Source of the DNA: SIG78 sp045585955 | Lineage (GTDB): Bacteria; Verrucomicrobiota; Lentisphaeria; Victivallales; Victivallaceae | NCBI GenBank assembly: GCA_045585955.1 | Contig: JAZMZK010000098.1 | Span: forward strand, 1-64,000 | Length of the DNA: 64,000 nucleotides | Direction: 5' to 3' | Shown: in pieces, positions 52,861 to 61,988 of the stretch | Layout: each line of letters opens with the position of its first letter | How positions within the stretch are numbered: position 1 is the stretch's first letter | Made by a program: the position numbers and the translations under genes | Notes under the pieces: generated by a model | What the model saw: the letters and a program-made list of their open reading frames with translations, nothing else | Database searches by the model: none | What the model was told of the DNA's origin: nothing

Positions 52861-53120
52861 AATAAGCAAACGGGGGAATTTTGGGGGTCATATCATTGTG
52901 CGACAGGTACAATATTGCTGCCGGTAAAAGTGTGCTGCACATCACTGTTTCTATATTGATCAAAGATTTGGTCTGAACAAAAGCAAAACACGCTGAAGTA
53001 ATAAGCTTTTTAGCTGATTACAATCTATTCTATTATGAATTTTAAGCTTAAACAATACGATACAGGGCTATTGCAAAAAATTCAGTTTTGCAACAGCCCT
53101 GTGAAAGTTTTACAGAATTT
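52861..53120. terminator. Convergent spacer with large terminator hairpin
   Basis: ACAGGGCTATTGCAAAA (53062-53078) pairs with TTTTGCAACAGCCCTGT (53086-53102), one mismatch, around AATTCAG. It ends both the AraC-type gene and the minus-strand uronate operon. The core TTTTGCAACAGC is shared, as its complement, with the hairpin region at 43301-43348. Nothing else is seen in the spacer. Confidence 0.7.
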
Positions 53121-54650
53121 TTACGCCGGGATGAACTCAAAGAGTTCCACGGAGTTGTTGGTCATAAGTACATCGCCCTGCCAGGTGTTGGAGCATTTTT
53201 CGTCGGCACAGGGCTGTTGGAGCTGTGCACGCTGATTGATCTGCTCGCGTTCCCACACGGTGGGCTGTGCCGGAGAACCGAGGCGGCTCCAGGCGGTAAA
53301 GGCGTTGCTGAAAGTTTCGTCGATCCGGTAACGCTTGAGTGTGCAGTTGGCCGGAAGATTGTCGAACTTGAGCGTGAACTTTTCGTTGCTGCCGAATTTG
53401 CCGAAATCCGATTCGTGGTTATAGACTGCCACAACTACGGCTCCGTCGGCACGGCGGGTACCGATGATGCCGCAATTTTTAGGCATTGCCACGGGTATAT
53501 CGAAGCGTTCTTCGCCCAGCTTGCTTGCCAGACTGAAGCCCAATGCAATGGGTTTGCTCCAGCCGCGGGCGGTGTAGAAAGTGCGGTGGCCGTCAAAGTC
53601 ATTGGTGTTGAAGTCCTGCCCGGAGAGGCAGATCATCATGCGTTCCGGCGGCATGGGCAGCTTGGTCATCAAATCGATCAGGTTAAAATAGAATGCCGGA
53701 TAGTATTCTGTTTCCCGGAATCGCATCCGGGGATCCCGGTCGATACCCAGATACCCTTCAGCCGCCGCCGCCCATTCGTCAATAATGGCAGGACGGTCGC
53801 CCAAACCATGTTTTTCCATAATACTGCGGTAAACTTTGTACTGGTTGACAATGCTTGTCGGGCAAACTTTGTAGCGGTAAGGATCGTGCACATCCTGCGG
53901 TATGGAGCTGTAACAATGCAAACTGGCAAAGTCAAAACGGGTGCCGGTTTTGCCGGTAACATAGTTTTTGCCGCTGGAAACATGTTCCATGACCCGTTCA
54001 AAGAATTCCTTGTAGTGTCCGCAGGAGGGACCGCCGACTTTGATCTTGTCGGATACACTGTGCACCCCGGCTTCAAAGTAGTCGTAGAGCTTGCAGTATT
54101 CGGTCATCTTGGCTTCCTGCATTTCGGGGGTACATTCAAAGAAGAACTCGGGATACATCCAGAAACCCAGATCCGGCTCGTTCCAGCAATGGAAGAACCA
54201 TTGAGAAATAGTTTCAATACCGTAACGGTCGATCAAGTGCTGGGTCTGTGCCCGGCAGAGCGCCTGCCACTCGGTGTAATCGGCGGGTTTGGAACGGCAG
54301 AAGCGTTTGTCTTTGTAACGCTTACCGCTCAAATTCACCGGATCGGCAGCCATCACTACGGGCATGAAGTTGAAGCACAGCAAGACTTTGAAGCCCATGT
54401 TGACCACAATATCAAACCGCTTGTCCTGTTCGGAAAAGTCAAAGACGAGATTGCCGTTTTCATCACGGGTAACCACATCTTCAAACATGGCATAAAGCCG
54501 GAGGTACTGGGCGCATTTCTGCTGGGCAAATTTGTTCAATACTTCCTGCCCCCAAACATCTTCCACAGCATCGGTGGGGTGAAAATGGACATTGTTCCAG
54601 AAATTTTTCTTGAGGGTGCCGCTGGCGGCAGCATTCACATTTATCTGCAT
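53121..54650 (-). CDS. Glycoside hydrolase family 39 (beta-xylosidase-like)
   Basis: 509 residues, no signal peptide, so likely intracellular. TIM barrel with acid/base Glu158 in FFHCWNEPDLGFW and nucleophile Glu292 in AIIDEWAAAA, the GH39 pattern; SLHCYSSIP lies between them. A C-terminal beta domain follows. Last gene of the uronate operon, 23 bases after uxuA, so it probably releases xylose or uronic acid from short oligosaccharides taken up by the cell. Confidence 0.85.
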   Translation of the reverse strand: MQINVNAAASGTLKKNFWNNVHFHPTDAVEDVWGQEVLNKFAQQKCAQYLRLYAMFEDVVTRDENGNLVFDFSEQDKRFDIVVNMGFKVLLCFNFMPVVMAADPVNLSGKRYKDKRFCRSKPADYTEWQALCRAQTQHLIDRYGIETISQWFFHCWNEPDLGFWMYPEFFFECTPEMQEAKMTEYCKLYDYFEAGVHSVSDKIKVGGPSCGHYKEFFERVMEHVSSGKNYVTGKTGTRFDFASLHCYSSIPQDVHDPYRYKVCPTSIVNQYKVYRSIMEKHGLGDRPAIIDEWAAAAEGYLGIDRDPRMRFRETEYYPAFYFNLIDLMTKLPMPPERMMICLSGQDFNTNDFDGHRTFYTARGWSKPIALGFSLASKLGEERFDIPVAMPKNCGIIGTRRADGAVVVAVYNHESDFGKFGSNEKFTLKFDNLPANCTLKRYRIDETFSNAFTAWSRLGSPAQPTVWEREQINQRAQLQQPCADEKCSNTWQGDVLMTNNSVELFEFIPA

Positions 54651-54673
54651 AATTATATTCTCCTAGAAAAAAC

Positions 54674-55633
54674 TTACTTTGTTTCAGCATCAAGGGTTTC
54701 GAGTATGCCCCGCAAATAGCCGGTGGCAAACAAATTGCCCTGCATGGTGTAGCCGAAGCTTTCATTGCTTTCGCCCGCCATAGTGGGGGTATGGTCGGGG
54801 CGGATCAGGCAATCGGGTGCACACTTTTTAAGATGCGCCAGAAGTTTGGGCATATCCGTGGGGCCATTGTCGTGGAAAGTTTCCACAAAGTTGTCGCTGA
54901 CACCTTTGATATCCCGGAAGTGGAAGAAGAAGACTTTTTCGCCGAATTCTTCCAGCAAACTGTAAACATCTTCGCCCATGGCACGGAAAGTCGCCTGACA
55001 GAAAGTTACACCCAATGCCGGACTGGGTACTTCCCGCAAAACCCGGCGGTAGGCATCGGCATTGATGAGAATTCTGGGATAGCCCAACAGCTGGGGTATG
55101 GGCGGATCATCCGGGTGCATACCCATTTGTACGCCCGCAGCTTCCGCCGCCGGAGTTACGGCTTTAAGGAAATATATGATATTCTCCCAAAGCTTTTCGT
55201 GACTCATTTTCAACGGCACATCGTTGTCGATATCCGCAACATTAAAGCCGCTGGTCAGGGCGTCGCCCCGCTCCAACAGATCGTTTTTGCTGCGGTACCA
55301 GCCCACGCCAGCCATAAAGTTGAAGCAGAGGAGCTTCAAGCCCAACTTGCCCATATTAGTAAGCATGGCACAATATTTTTCAATATCTTCATCCCTGCCG
55401 GGCAGACCCATCTTGATACGATTCATATCAAACTCGTCGCCTTCCAGAGCGTAGAGTTTGAATCCGGCATCGGCAAAGCGGTCACGGACGATTTTCAAAG
55501 AGTTGTAATCCGAGGGATCGGGCATACCGGTAAGTTCCGGTGCCGCTTTGGTCACAGCATAATCTATTCCCAACTGCCGTGCCAACTGCCATTGCAAGTT
55601 GGGCTTGGCAGGGAGCATAAGTGAGCATTTCAT
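54674..55633 (-). CDS. uxuA: Mannonate dehydratase
   Basis: 319 residues. Dehydrates D-mannonate to 2-keto-3-deoxygluconate. Conserved metal and active-site pieces are present: MGMHPDDPPIPQLLG, FFFHFRDIKG, ETFHDNGPTDM and RPDHTPTMAGE. It is shorter than the 394-residue E. coli enzyme but shows the full set of motifs. Three bases separate it from the reductase gene upstream. Confidence 0.92.
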   Translation of the reverse strand: MKCSLMLPAKPNLQWQLARQLGIDYAVTKAAPELTGMPDPSDYNSLKIVRDRFADAGFKLYALEGDEFDMNRIKMGLPGRDEDIEKYCAMLTNMGKLGLKLLCFNFMAGVGWYRSKNDLLERGDALTSGFNVADIDNDVPLKMSHEKLWENIIYFLKAVTPAAEAAGVQMGMHPDDPPIPQLLGYPRILINADAYRRVLREVPSPALGVTFCQATFRAMGEDVYSLLEEFGEKVFFFHFRDIKGVSDNFVETFHDNGPTDMPKLLAHLKKCAPDCLIRPDHTPTMAGESNESFGYTMQGNLFATGYLRGILETLDAETK

Positions 55634-55636
55634 AGT

Positions 55637-56488
55637 TTACACCCCGGTCGAAGCAAGGAATCCACCATCCACCGGCACAGTTATACCGGTTACGAAAGCT
55701 GCTTTGCAGTCATCCAGCAGCCACTCCACGCAGCCCAACAGTTCAGGGGCTTCGCCGAAACGCTGTAAAGGTGTGTGCTGCATAACGCGTTCGCCGCGAG
55801 GTGACAAACCGCCATCGGGAGTGCGCAAATATTTGATACTGCGTTCATTAACGAAAAATCCCGGAGCGATGGCATTGACCCGGATGTTGGCAGGAGCGTA
55901 ATAGTTGGCAAGAAATTGCGTAAAGTTGGCAATAGCCGCTTTGCTCATAGCGTAAGCCGCAACCCGGGTAAGGGGTTTGTAGGTATTCATGGAGGCAAAG
56001 TTGATGATGGAGCCGCCGCCGGCTTTTGCCATTTGAGCTCCGAAAATGCGGCTGGGCAGCACAGTACCGATGGTGTTGATCTTCAACACACTGGCAAAAG
56101 CTTCCATATCGATTTCAGCAAAACCTCTTTCGCCTTCGGGCAGAGTTCCGTCAAGTTCCCGGGGATCGAACTGGGTAATGGTGCTCATGGCGTTGATGTT
56201 GTTGCCTCCGGCACCGTTGATGAGAATGCGGCAAAGACCCCATTCGGCAGCCACGGTATCGGCGATTTCCTGCATACGCTTTTCGTCAGTTACATCCCCG
56301 GCTTCGATGCGGCAAATGCCGCCGTTGGCAGTGATGACATCGGCAACAGCCTGCAATTTTTCGGCAGTTCTGCCCACCATGACGACTTTGGCACCTTTGG
56401 CAGCCAGAAATTTGGCGATTTCCGAGCAGAGCGTACCGCCCGCACCGGTTACAACAGCTACTTTGTCTTTCCAGACCATCTCATTCAT
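55637..56488 (-). CDS. Short-chain dehydrogenase, probable D-fructuronate reductase
   Basis: 283 residues. Rossmann motif TGAGGTLCSEIAKFLAAKGAKV (near 14-35), NGAGGNN, the catalytic Ser-Tyr-Lys in FASMNTYK...YAMSKAA, and a C-terminal PVDGGFLA. In Bacillus-type uronate operons an SDR protein replaces UxuB for reducing fructuronate to mannonate; its position between uxaC and uxuA argues for that role here. It overlaps uxaC by four bases. Confidence 0.85.
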   Translation of the reverse strand: MNEMVWKDKVAVVTGAGGTLCSEIAKFLAAKGAKVVMVGRTAEKLQAVADVITANGGICRIEAGDVTDEKRMQEIADTVAAEWGLCRILINGAGGNNINAMSTITQFDPRELDGTLPEGERGFAEIDMEAFASVLKINTIGTVLPSRIFGAQMAKAGGGSIINFASMNTYKPLTRVAAYAMSKAAIANFTQFLANYYAPANIRVNAIAPGFFVNERSIKYLRTPDGGLSPRGERVMQHTPLQRFGEAPELLGCVEWLLDDCKAAFVTGITVPVDGGFLASTGV

Positions 56489-57855
56489 TTTTCAATTCCT
56501 CCAAGATATTCGGCGGCATTTTCGTAAAACACCGCTTTAACGATTTTTACAAGTTCATTTTCATCGGCGGGCATTTCGCCTTTGGCGGCTTTTTCGGCAA
56601 GCCATGCACAGAAAACTCTGCGGAAATATTCGTGCCGCACAAAGCTCAAAAAGCTCCGGGAATCGGTGGTCATGCCGATAAACTGGCTCAACACGCCGAA
56701 GGCAGCGCTGTTTTCAAAGCCGTCACGCATACCGTAAATGTGGTCGCAGTACCACCACGCCGGGCCCAGCTGGACTTTGCCACGCACGCCGTCACCGGGG
56801 AACGAACCGGCAAGCACCGCAAATGCCGCATGATCGGCGGGGTTGAGGGTAAAGAGTATCGTCCGGGGCAGACCGGCGGGAGCCGCTTCAATATCGTCAA
56901 GCATATAAGCCAGCGCTTCGGTATTGCAAGTGTGTCCGATGGCGGCAAAACCGCCCGCCGGACCGGCAACGGCACGAAGTCGGCTGCTGGTTTTGCGCTG
57001 CGCCCCAATGTGGAGCAGCAAAAGCCAATTACGCTGACTGTAAAATCCGGCAACTTTTTTCAATATCGCCGAAGCTAAAAGCATTTTTTCTGCCGGGATA
57101 AGCATTTCATTTTTTACCGCTTTATCATAAAGCATTTCAGCCATATCATCGTTGCAGAAAGCGTAGGCAAAGCCGTTATCCAGCGAGTGGTCGGCAATGC
57201 GGCAAGCTGCTTTGTGGAACTCATCAATGCGTTTTTCCACAGCGTTGATGAACGGAGCAAAACCATTGACCGGCATCCGGGTATTTTCGGCAAGCTTGCT
57301 GACAAATTCGGCGGTAGGCGCAAGTATATCATCGCCCCGCAAAGAAGGCACATTGCCGGGAATATCAGCAAAACACTCCACACTATCGTTCAAAGCACAG
57401 CAGGGGGCTGAATAGACTACATTGAAGCGTTTGAGCAAACTCCGGCAGGAGAAATCAGCTCCGGCAAGCTGCACTCTCGTATTTTCCCAGATTTCATCGG
57501 CAGTTTCCGGCGTGAGAGCTTTTTCGATATTGAAAATGCGTTTAAGCTCAAAAATACTCCAGTGATAAAGGGGGTTGCCAATAAGTTTGGGCAAGGTTTC
57601 CGCCCAGGCGTTGAATTTATCCCGGTTGGAGGCATTGCCGGTAATGCGCTCTTCCGGCACGCCGCAAATCCGCATGGCACGGTGTTTATAAGGGTCGCTG
57701 ATGACCCACAATTCAGCAAGGTCGTTATACTTGCGGTCTTCGGCAAGGTCTTTGACCGGCAAGTGGTTGTGAAAGTCAACGATGGGCAGCTCCGCTGCTT
57801 GATCATAAAGCTTTTGAGCCAGAGGATCGTTGAGTAAAAGATTTTCGTTAAACAT
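56485..57855 (-). CDS. uxaC: Glucuronate isomerase
   Basis: 456 residues. Converts glucuronate or galacturonate to fructuronate or tagaturonate. Typical segments include PIVDFHNHLPVKDLAEDRKYNDLAELWV (metal-binding His), DPYKHRAMR, NWLLLLHIGAQR and IGMTTDSRSFLSFVRHEYFRR. Length matches the family. It starts 14 bases after the IclR gene and is coupled to the SDR gene. Confidence 0.93.
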   Translation of the reverse strand: MFNENLLLNDPLAQKLYDQAAELPIVDFHNHLPVKDLAEDRKYNDLAELWVISDPYKHRAMRICGVPEERITGNASNRDKFNAWAETLPKLIGNPLYHWSIFELKRIFNIEKALTPETADEIWENTRVQLAGADFSCRSLLKRFNVVYSAPCCALNDSVECFADIPGNVPSLRGDDILAPTAEFVSKLAENTRMPVNGFAPFINAVEKRIDEFHKAACRIADHSLDNGFAYAFCNDDMAEMLYDKAVKNEMLIPAEKMLLASAILKKVAGFYSQRNWLLLLHIGAQRKTSSRLRAVAGPAGGFAAIGHTCNTEALAYMLDDIEAAPAGLPRTILFTLNPADHAAFAVLAGSFPGDGVRGKVQLGPAWWYCDHIYGMRDGFENSAAFGVLSQFIGMTTDSRSFLSFVRHEYFRRVFCAWLAEKAAKGEMPADENELVKIVKAVFYENAAEYLGGIEK

Positions 57856-57869
57856 TTTTACACCTTTAT

Positions 57870-58616
57870 TTACGGCATAAGTTCTCCGCAGAAACGGGCG
57901 GTTTTCCGCATGGCATCCAGCAATTCGGCCAAATCATTTTTTGCAAATTCTCCGGGCATACTCAACAATGTAAGCACTCCGCAAACGGATTTATCTTCCG
58001 CAAAAACCGGCACGCTCAAGGCGTCGATCTGCGGCCGTTGAGCAGGATCGTCAGAGGCGGCATTAAGGGAAAAACCATCCCGCTTATAATCGGAAATCAG
58101 CTTTTTCAGTTTTGCCGGATTTTCCGCTTGGGCAAGTATGGCATTGCGTTTGCTGTTTGCCATATCTGCCAGCAGGATTATAGCTACCGAACCGCCGTTT
58201 TTGATTTCAAAACGGGTTCCGGGAGCCGCAGTCAGGGCTATATCCCACGGAGCTTTGGCACTTAATACGCTTACATGTTCACTGGCATCGGGCACCGAAA
58301 GTTTTACCGAGTGCCCCACCTGCCGTGCCAGATAGTCCAACGCAGGTTGCAGCGGGCGGTATTTTTCCAGCTGCAATTCGGTCTTGCGGCTCAAACGGGC
58401 AATGGCAGGAGCTATATCGTACTTGTTGCCGGGGAGTTTTACCAGCCAGTTGGCGGCAACCAAGGTGGCAATGATCCGGTAACAGGTCGCCTGCGGTATT
58501 TTCAGTGCGGCAATAAGTTCCGGTTGGGAAACGCGACCGGGGTGGGAGGCTATGTACTCCATAACCTCCACGGCACGCTCCAGCACCGGAATTTTATTTT
58601 TGATTTCAGCTATCAA
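57870..58616 (-). CDS. IclR-family transcriptional regulator (KdgR-like)
   Basis: 248 residues. N-terminal winged helix (VLERAVEVMEYIASHPGRVSQPELIAALKIPQATCYRIIATLV), then the IclR ligand domain (VGHSVKLSVPDASEHVSVL... and DALSVPVFAEDKSVCGVLTL). IclR members such as KdgR repress uronate genes and respond to KDG. Encoded within the operon it is likely to control, overlapping the RraA-like gene by four bases. Candidate binding sites are at 60035-60071. Confidence 0.88.
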   Translation of the reverse strand: MIAEIKNKIPVLERAVEVMEYIASHPGRVSQPELIAALKIPQATCYRIIATLVAANWLVKLPGNKYDIAPAIARLSRKTELQLEKYRPLQPALDYLARQVGHSVKLSVPDASEHVSVLSAKAPWDIALTAAPGTRFEIKNGGSVAIILLADMANSKRNAILAQAENPAKLKKLISDYKRDGFSLNAASDDPAQRPQIDALSVPVFAEDKSVCGVLTLLSMPGEFAKNDLAELLDAMRKTARFCGELMP

Positions 58617-59368
58617 AAATAACCGCCTTTGGCAATGATTTCAGAAATACTGTCGCCCTGATGCACCCAGCTGAAAATATCCACTTCGGTTCTTTCAATG
58701 CCTTCGGCACGCAGCAGCACCGGGTAAGCTATTTCCCGGGGGATGCAGAGCACGCCGTCAATATCGCCCATAATGATATCGCCGGGGCGGACGGTAACTT
58801 TGCCCACCCGGATCGGCACCTGATAGTGGGTGATCATACAGCGGCCCAGAGAGCCGTTGCTGGTGCGGTATTTGTAAAAGACAGGGAAATCCTGTTCAAG
58901 GATCTGTTTGGTATCCCGGATGCCACCGGCAATGACGGCACCGCGGATCTTTTTGCTCTTGGCGGTAGCGGTCATAACGCCGCCCCACAAGCTTGCTTCG
59001 GTATCTTCAGAAGTATCCCAAACCACCACGCCTTCGGGCTTCATATCGTCCAACATCTGGGCACGGAAGGTCATTTCGCCTTCGATCATACAGTTAGGCG
59101 CACTCTTGACGGTAAAGGCTTCACCGGCAACGACCATTTCGTCCCGCAGCGGCATGATGTCGCTGGGCAGATTCTGATTCAACAGGCAGTTTTCACGCAA
59201 TACATCGTTGATACAGCCGGTGTAAAGTTTTTCGTAGCGTTCGCAAAGTTCCTTGACCGGAATGGGAAAGTCGTTGGTCGGGATGTGCTGACGGTTTTCG
59301 ATGAGTTTGTCAAGTTTCATCAAACCGGCTTCTTTGGCTCGTTCACGCATGTCCTGTAATGAAGGCAT
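58613..59368 (-). CDS. RraA-like protein (aldolase/decarboxylase family)
   Basis: 251 residues. The core WGGVMTATAKSKKIRGAVIAGGIRDTKQI (near 130-160) carries the RraA/HMG-aldolase signature, with the later VRPGDIIMGDIDGVLCIPRE. An N-terminal extension of about 60 residues is longer than in E. coli RraA. Family members include pyruvate-releasing aldolases acting on 4-hydroxy-2-keto acids and an RNase E inhibitor. In this operon an enzymatic role on a keto acid is more likely than RNase control. Confidence 0.8.
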   Translation of the reverse strand: MPSLQDMRERAKEAGLMKLDKLIENRQHIPTNDFPIPVKELCERYEKLYTGCINDVLRENCLLNQNLPSDIMPLRDEMVVAGEAFTVKSAPNCMIEGEMTFRAQMLDDMKPEGVVVWDTSEDTEASLWGGVMTATAKSKKIRGAVIAGGIRDTKQILEQDFPVFYKYRTSNGSLGRCMITHYQVPIRVGKVTVRPGDIIMGDIDGVLCIPREIAYPVLLRAEGIERTEVDIFSWVHQGDSISEIIAKGGYF

Positions 59369-59402
59369 AGTCTTTTCTCCTTATATTTTTAGTTAAGGGG
59401 CG

Positions 59403-60011
59403 TTAAATCATATACTTTTTGGCAATCGCGACAGCATCTTTTATAACGCTGTCTTCGCACTTATTGAGCCAGGTGCCGCCCACGGCAGCGACTTCCTTGA
59501 TGGCAAGGTAATCTTCCACATTGGCAGGCTTGACCCCGCCGGTGGGCATAAATCTTACCCCCAGATGTTTGTAAGGAGCAATCAGGGATTTAAGCATATT
59601 CACGCCGCCGGCAGCTTCCGCCGGGAAGAATTTTAGGGTGGTAAAACCAGCCATCATCGCCTGTTCGATTTCGCTGGGGGTGCAAACGCCGGGAATAAAG
59701 TCAAAGCCGCACTTTACTGCTTCGCCAGCCACCACCGGATTGAAGCCGGGGGCAACGCCGAACTTGGCACCGGCATCGGCGGCACGGTGCAAGTCTGCAA
59801 TATTAAGAATGGTACCAGCTCCGATATACATTTCGGGGAAACGCTTTGATGCTTCCCGGATGATGCTTTCAGCAGCTTCGGTACGGAAAGTGATTTCGGC
59901 AGCGGGCAAACCGTTGGCACACAACTGTTCGCAAACCTGCAAGCCTTCTTCCAGAGTATTGAGTACCAGAACCGGTACGATCTTGATTTGATTGAGTTTG
60001 TCAGCAATCAT
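59403..60011 (-). CDS. eda: KDPG/KHG aldolase
   Basis: 202 residues. Splits 2-keto-3-deoxy-6-phosphogluconate to pyruvate and glyceraldehyde 3-phosphate. Active-site Glu in AEITFRT, Schiff-base Lys in TLKFFPAEAAGG, and phosphate-site PTGGVKP and GGTWL are present. First gene of the operon; 34 bases to the RraA-like gene. KDG kinase, which should feed it, is not seen here. Confidence 0.92.
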   Translation of the reverse strand: MIADKLNQIKIVPVLVLNTLEEGLQVCEQLCANGLPAAEITFRTEAAESIIREASKRFPEMYIGAGTILNIADLHRAADAGAKFGVAPGFNPVVAGEAVKCGFDFIPGVCTPSEIEQAMMAGFTTLKFFPAEAAGGVNMLKSLIAPYKHLGVRFMPTGGVKPANVEDYLAIKEVAAVGGTWLNKCEDSVIKDAVAIAKKYMI

Positions 60012-60075
60012 TTTTTCACCTCAAATTATAAGTTTTATTCTTATTTGAATAAAGATTATTCTTGAATTAAGGTAA
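60012..60075 (-). promoter_or_regulatory. Control region of the uronate operon
   Basis: TTATTC and GAATAA arms around TTATTT (60035-60052) form one dyad, and TTATTCTTGAATTAA (60057-60071) is a related second site. They lie 24-60 bases before the eda start, where an IclR-type repressor could bind. No clean -10/-35 pair is visible. Confidence 0.4.
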
Positions 60076-60223
60076 TATACACTGATTTTACAAATATTGC
60101 AAACCCAAAGCCGCCGACTCAAAAGAAAAAAGCGTAAAAAAACGCCGCATTTCATCAGCAAGTAGTTGACAATAAAAAACTCCGGCATTGGGAAAATCAC
60201 CATGCCAAACACTTATGATTTTG

Positions 60224-60282
60224 TTTCAATTATAATTGAAATAATGAATAAAACATCATTTTATTTCAATTATACTTGAAAT
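60224..60282. promoter_or_regulatory. Two palindromes, 40 bp centre to centre
   Basis: TTTCAATTATAATTGAAA (60224-60241, perfect) and ATTTCAATTATACTTGAAAT (60263-60282, one mismatch) share the same core. Their centres are 40 bases apart, close to four helical turns, so a dimeric protein could occupy the same face of the DNA. The second covers the -35 box (TTGAAA, 60276-60281) of the ATPase promoter, whose -10 TATATT is at 60299-60304 with a 17-base spacer. Confidence 0.75.
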
Positions 60283-60304
60283 CATTGCAATTTTATGTTA
60301 TATT
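60276..60304 (+). promoter_or_regulatory. Promoter of the first AAA/DUF4143 ATPase
   Basis: TTGAAA (60276-60281), 17 bases, TATATT (60299-60304). It overlaps the second palindrome and lies about 30 bases before the ATG at 60333. Confidence 0.6.
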
Positions 60305-60332
60305 ATCAATCATAATAGAAAGGTGGTGCATT

Positions 60333-61541
60333 ATGGTAAGGCGTCAGTATTATTTGGATAAAATCAAGCCGTTTCTGGGTAAAGGCATAGTCAAAGCAAT
60401 AACCGGTCTGCGCCGGGTGGGCAAGAGTGTTTTTGTCCGCCAGATCATTGAATTGCTTGGCGAAAATGGTGTACCGCAATCCAATATTGTTTATATAGAT
60501 AAAGAATCTCTGGACTTTGATTTTATCAGAGATTACAAAGACCTGCATAGCTTTGTTGAGGAAAAATCTCAAAATGTCACCGGGAAAATCCATATTTTTG
60601 TGGATGAGATCCAGGATATAGACCAGTGGGAGAGAGTGGTTGCATCGTGGTCCGGCAAACCGGAACGGTACGATGTGGTGATTACCGGGTCAAATTCAAC
60701 GATGTTTTCGGGGGAACTTTCCACAAAACTGACCGGACGGTATATTGAAATTCCGGTTTTTCCGCTTTCTTTGAAAGAATTTCAACATTTTTATCCGGAA
60801 TATGAAGATTGTGACGAATTGTTCAAAAAATATTTGCGGTATGGCGGTATGCCGGGATTGCGTATGCTTGATACCCTTGCGGATGAAACGGTTTTTCCGT
60901 TTTTGAGCAGTCTTCACGATTCTGTTGTTTTAAAAGATATTATCCGAAGAAAAGGGTTCCGTAATACAGCACTCTTTGATTCGATTTGTGAGTTTGCATA
61001 CAGCAATATCGGCAATCCGATCACGGCAAGCAGTATTGCCGCATATTTGAAGAGTCAGCGGATCAATACCAATGTGCAGTCTGTTATCAACTATATGTCA
61101 GCATTGGAAGATGCACAACTTTTTTCCAAGGTTGCACGCTACGATATCAAAGGCAAAAAAATTCTGGATATCAACAGCAAATACTACGCTGCTGATCTGG
61201 GGCTGCGGCATGTAAAATGTAAATTCAGAGCCGGAGATATATCTCAAATGATAGAGAATATCGTATATGTGGAATTGTGCAGAAAATTTGATAAAGTCTA
61301 TGTTGGCAATGTAAGTTCTTATGAAGTTGACTTTGTTGCCGAAAACGCTGCTGAAACTTTTTATTTCCAAGTAACAACTTCCTGCAATGACCAAAAAACT
61401 TTTGAAAGGGAGGTGCGCTCACTTCTGGCAATCAATGACAATTATCCTAAATTTATCATCTCGCTGGAAAAAGTTTATTGCGATGATTATAACGGAATAA
61501 AAATCATCAGCTTACAGGATTTTTTACTGAAAAAAGAATAA
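60333..61541 (+). CDS. AAA ATPase with DUF4143 domain (1)
   Basis: 402 residues from ATG 60333, with GAAAGGTGG upstream. Walker A GLRRVGKS (25-32), Walker B IFVDEIQ (88-94), an arginine-containing TGSNSTMFSGELSTKLTGRY sensor region, and a C-terminal DUF4143 domain. The nuclease-like end that often reads E-x-DFV...EVK is altered here: YEVDFVAE and then FYFQVTTS, so nuclease activity is unlikely. These ATPases are common in anaerobes and have no agreed function. Regulated by paired palindromes upstream. Confidence 0.87.
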   Translation: MVRRQYYLDKIKPFLGKGIVKAITGLRRVGKSVFVRQIIELLGENGVPQSNIVYIDKESLDFDFIRDYKDLHSFVEEKSQNVTGKIHIFVDEIQDIDQWERVVASWSGKPERYDVVITGSNSTMFSGELSTKLTGRYIEIPVFPLSLKEFQHFYPEYEDCDELFKKYLRYGGMPGLRMLDTLADETVFPFLSSLHDSVVLKDIIRRKGFRNTALFDSICEFAYSNIGNPITASSIAAYLKSQRINTNVQSVINYMSALEDAQLFSKVARYDIKGKKILDINSKYYAADLGLRHVKCKFRAGDISQMIENIVYVELCRKFDKVYVGNVSSYEVDFVAENAAETFYFQVTTSCNDQKTFEREVRSLLAINDNYPKFIISLEKVYCDDYNGIKIISLQDFLLKKE

Positions 61542-61639
61542 TAAGAAAATCGCAAATTGAAAATCATTTTTTCAATGCTATATTACATTGAGTCTGTTTG
61601 ATTTTTGGATTATCAACCCGTTGGAAGTGTAAAGATTTT

Positions 61640-61972
61640 ATGATATATTCCGGAGTGATCGGTTGGATGCGAATAGTTGCAGAATGTTTTGCCAACAAAT
61701 ATCCTGTGCGGAAACGCCATCAGATCACGGCAGGGATGGTTTTGTGCGGTGCGTTGGTTTTTCCGCAGCTGATTTTTGGAATATTGCACAAATTTTTTCC
61801 GCAACTGAAAAATATCTTTGATGTCTGGTACGGCGGAGTCTGTTTCTTTGCCGGAATGAGTTTGTTGATAGCCGGATGGGTAGGAATTTGCATATTGCTA
61901 AAAAAATGGTATGTTGCAATGATTCTTTCCATTGGAATAATTATAAGCTGGATCATCCAAATTGCAAATTGA
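61640..61972 (+). CDS. Small hypothetical membrane protein
   Basis: 110 residues from ATG 61640; an in-frame TTG lies at 61598. Three hydrophobic helices (ITAGMVLCGALVFPQLIFGIL, VCFFAGMSLLIAGWVGICILL and WYVAMILSIGIIISWII). No family recognised. Lies between the two ATPase genes, 16 bases before a zinc-ribbon gene. Confidence 0.5.
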   Translation: MIYSGVIGWMRIVAECFANKYPVRKRHQITAGMVLCGALVFPQLIFGILHKFFPQLKNIFDVWYGGVCFFAGMSLLIAGWVGICILLKKWYVAMILSIGIIISWIIQIAN

Positions 61973-61988
61973 AAAAATCAGGTGAATA

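Noticed and set aside
53088..54719. 543-codon plus-strand open frame
   Set aside because: It is the antisense of the GH39 gene, whose catalytic motifs are intact.
54791..55624. 277-codon plus-strand open frame
   Set aside because: Antisense to uxuA.
60276..60332. Upstream TTG start for the first ATPase
   Set aside because: It would put the promoter and operator inside the coding region; ATG 60333 has a strong ribosome site.
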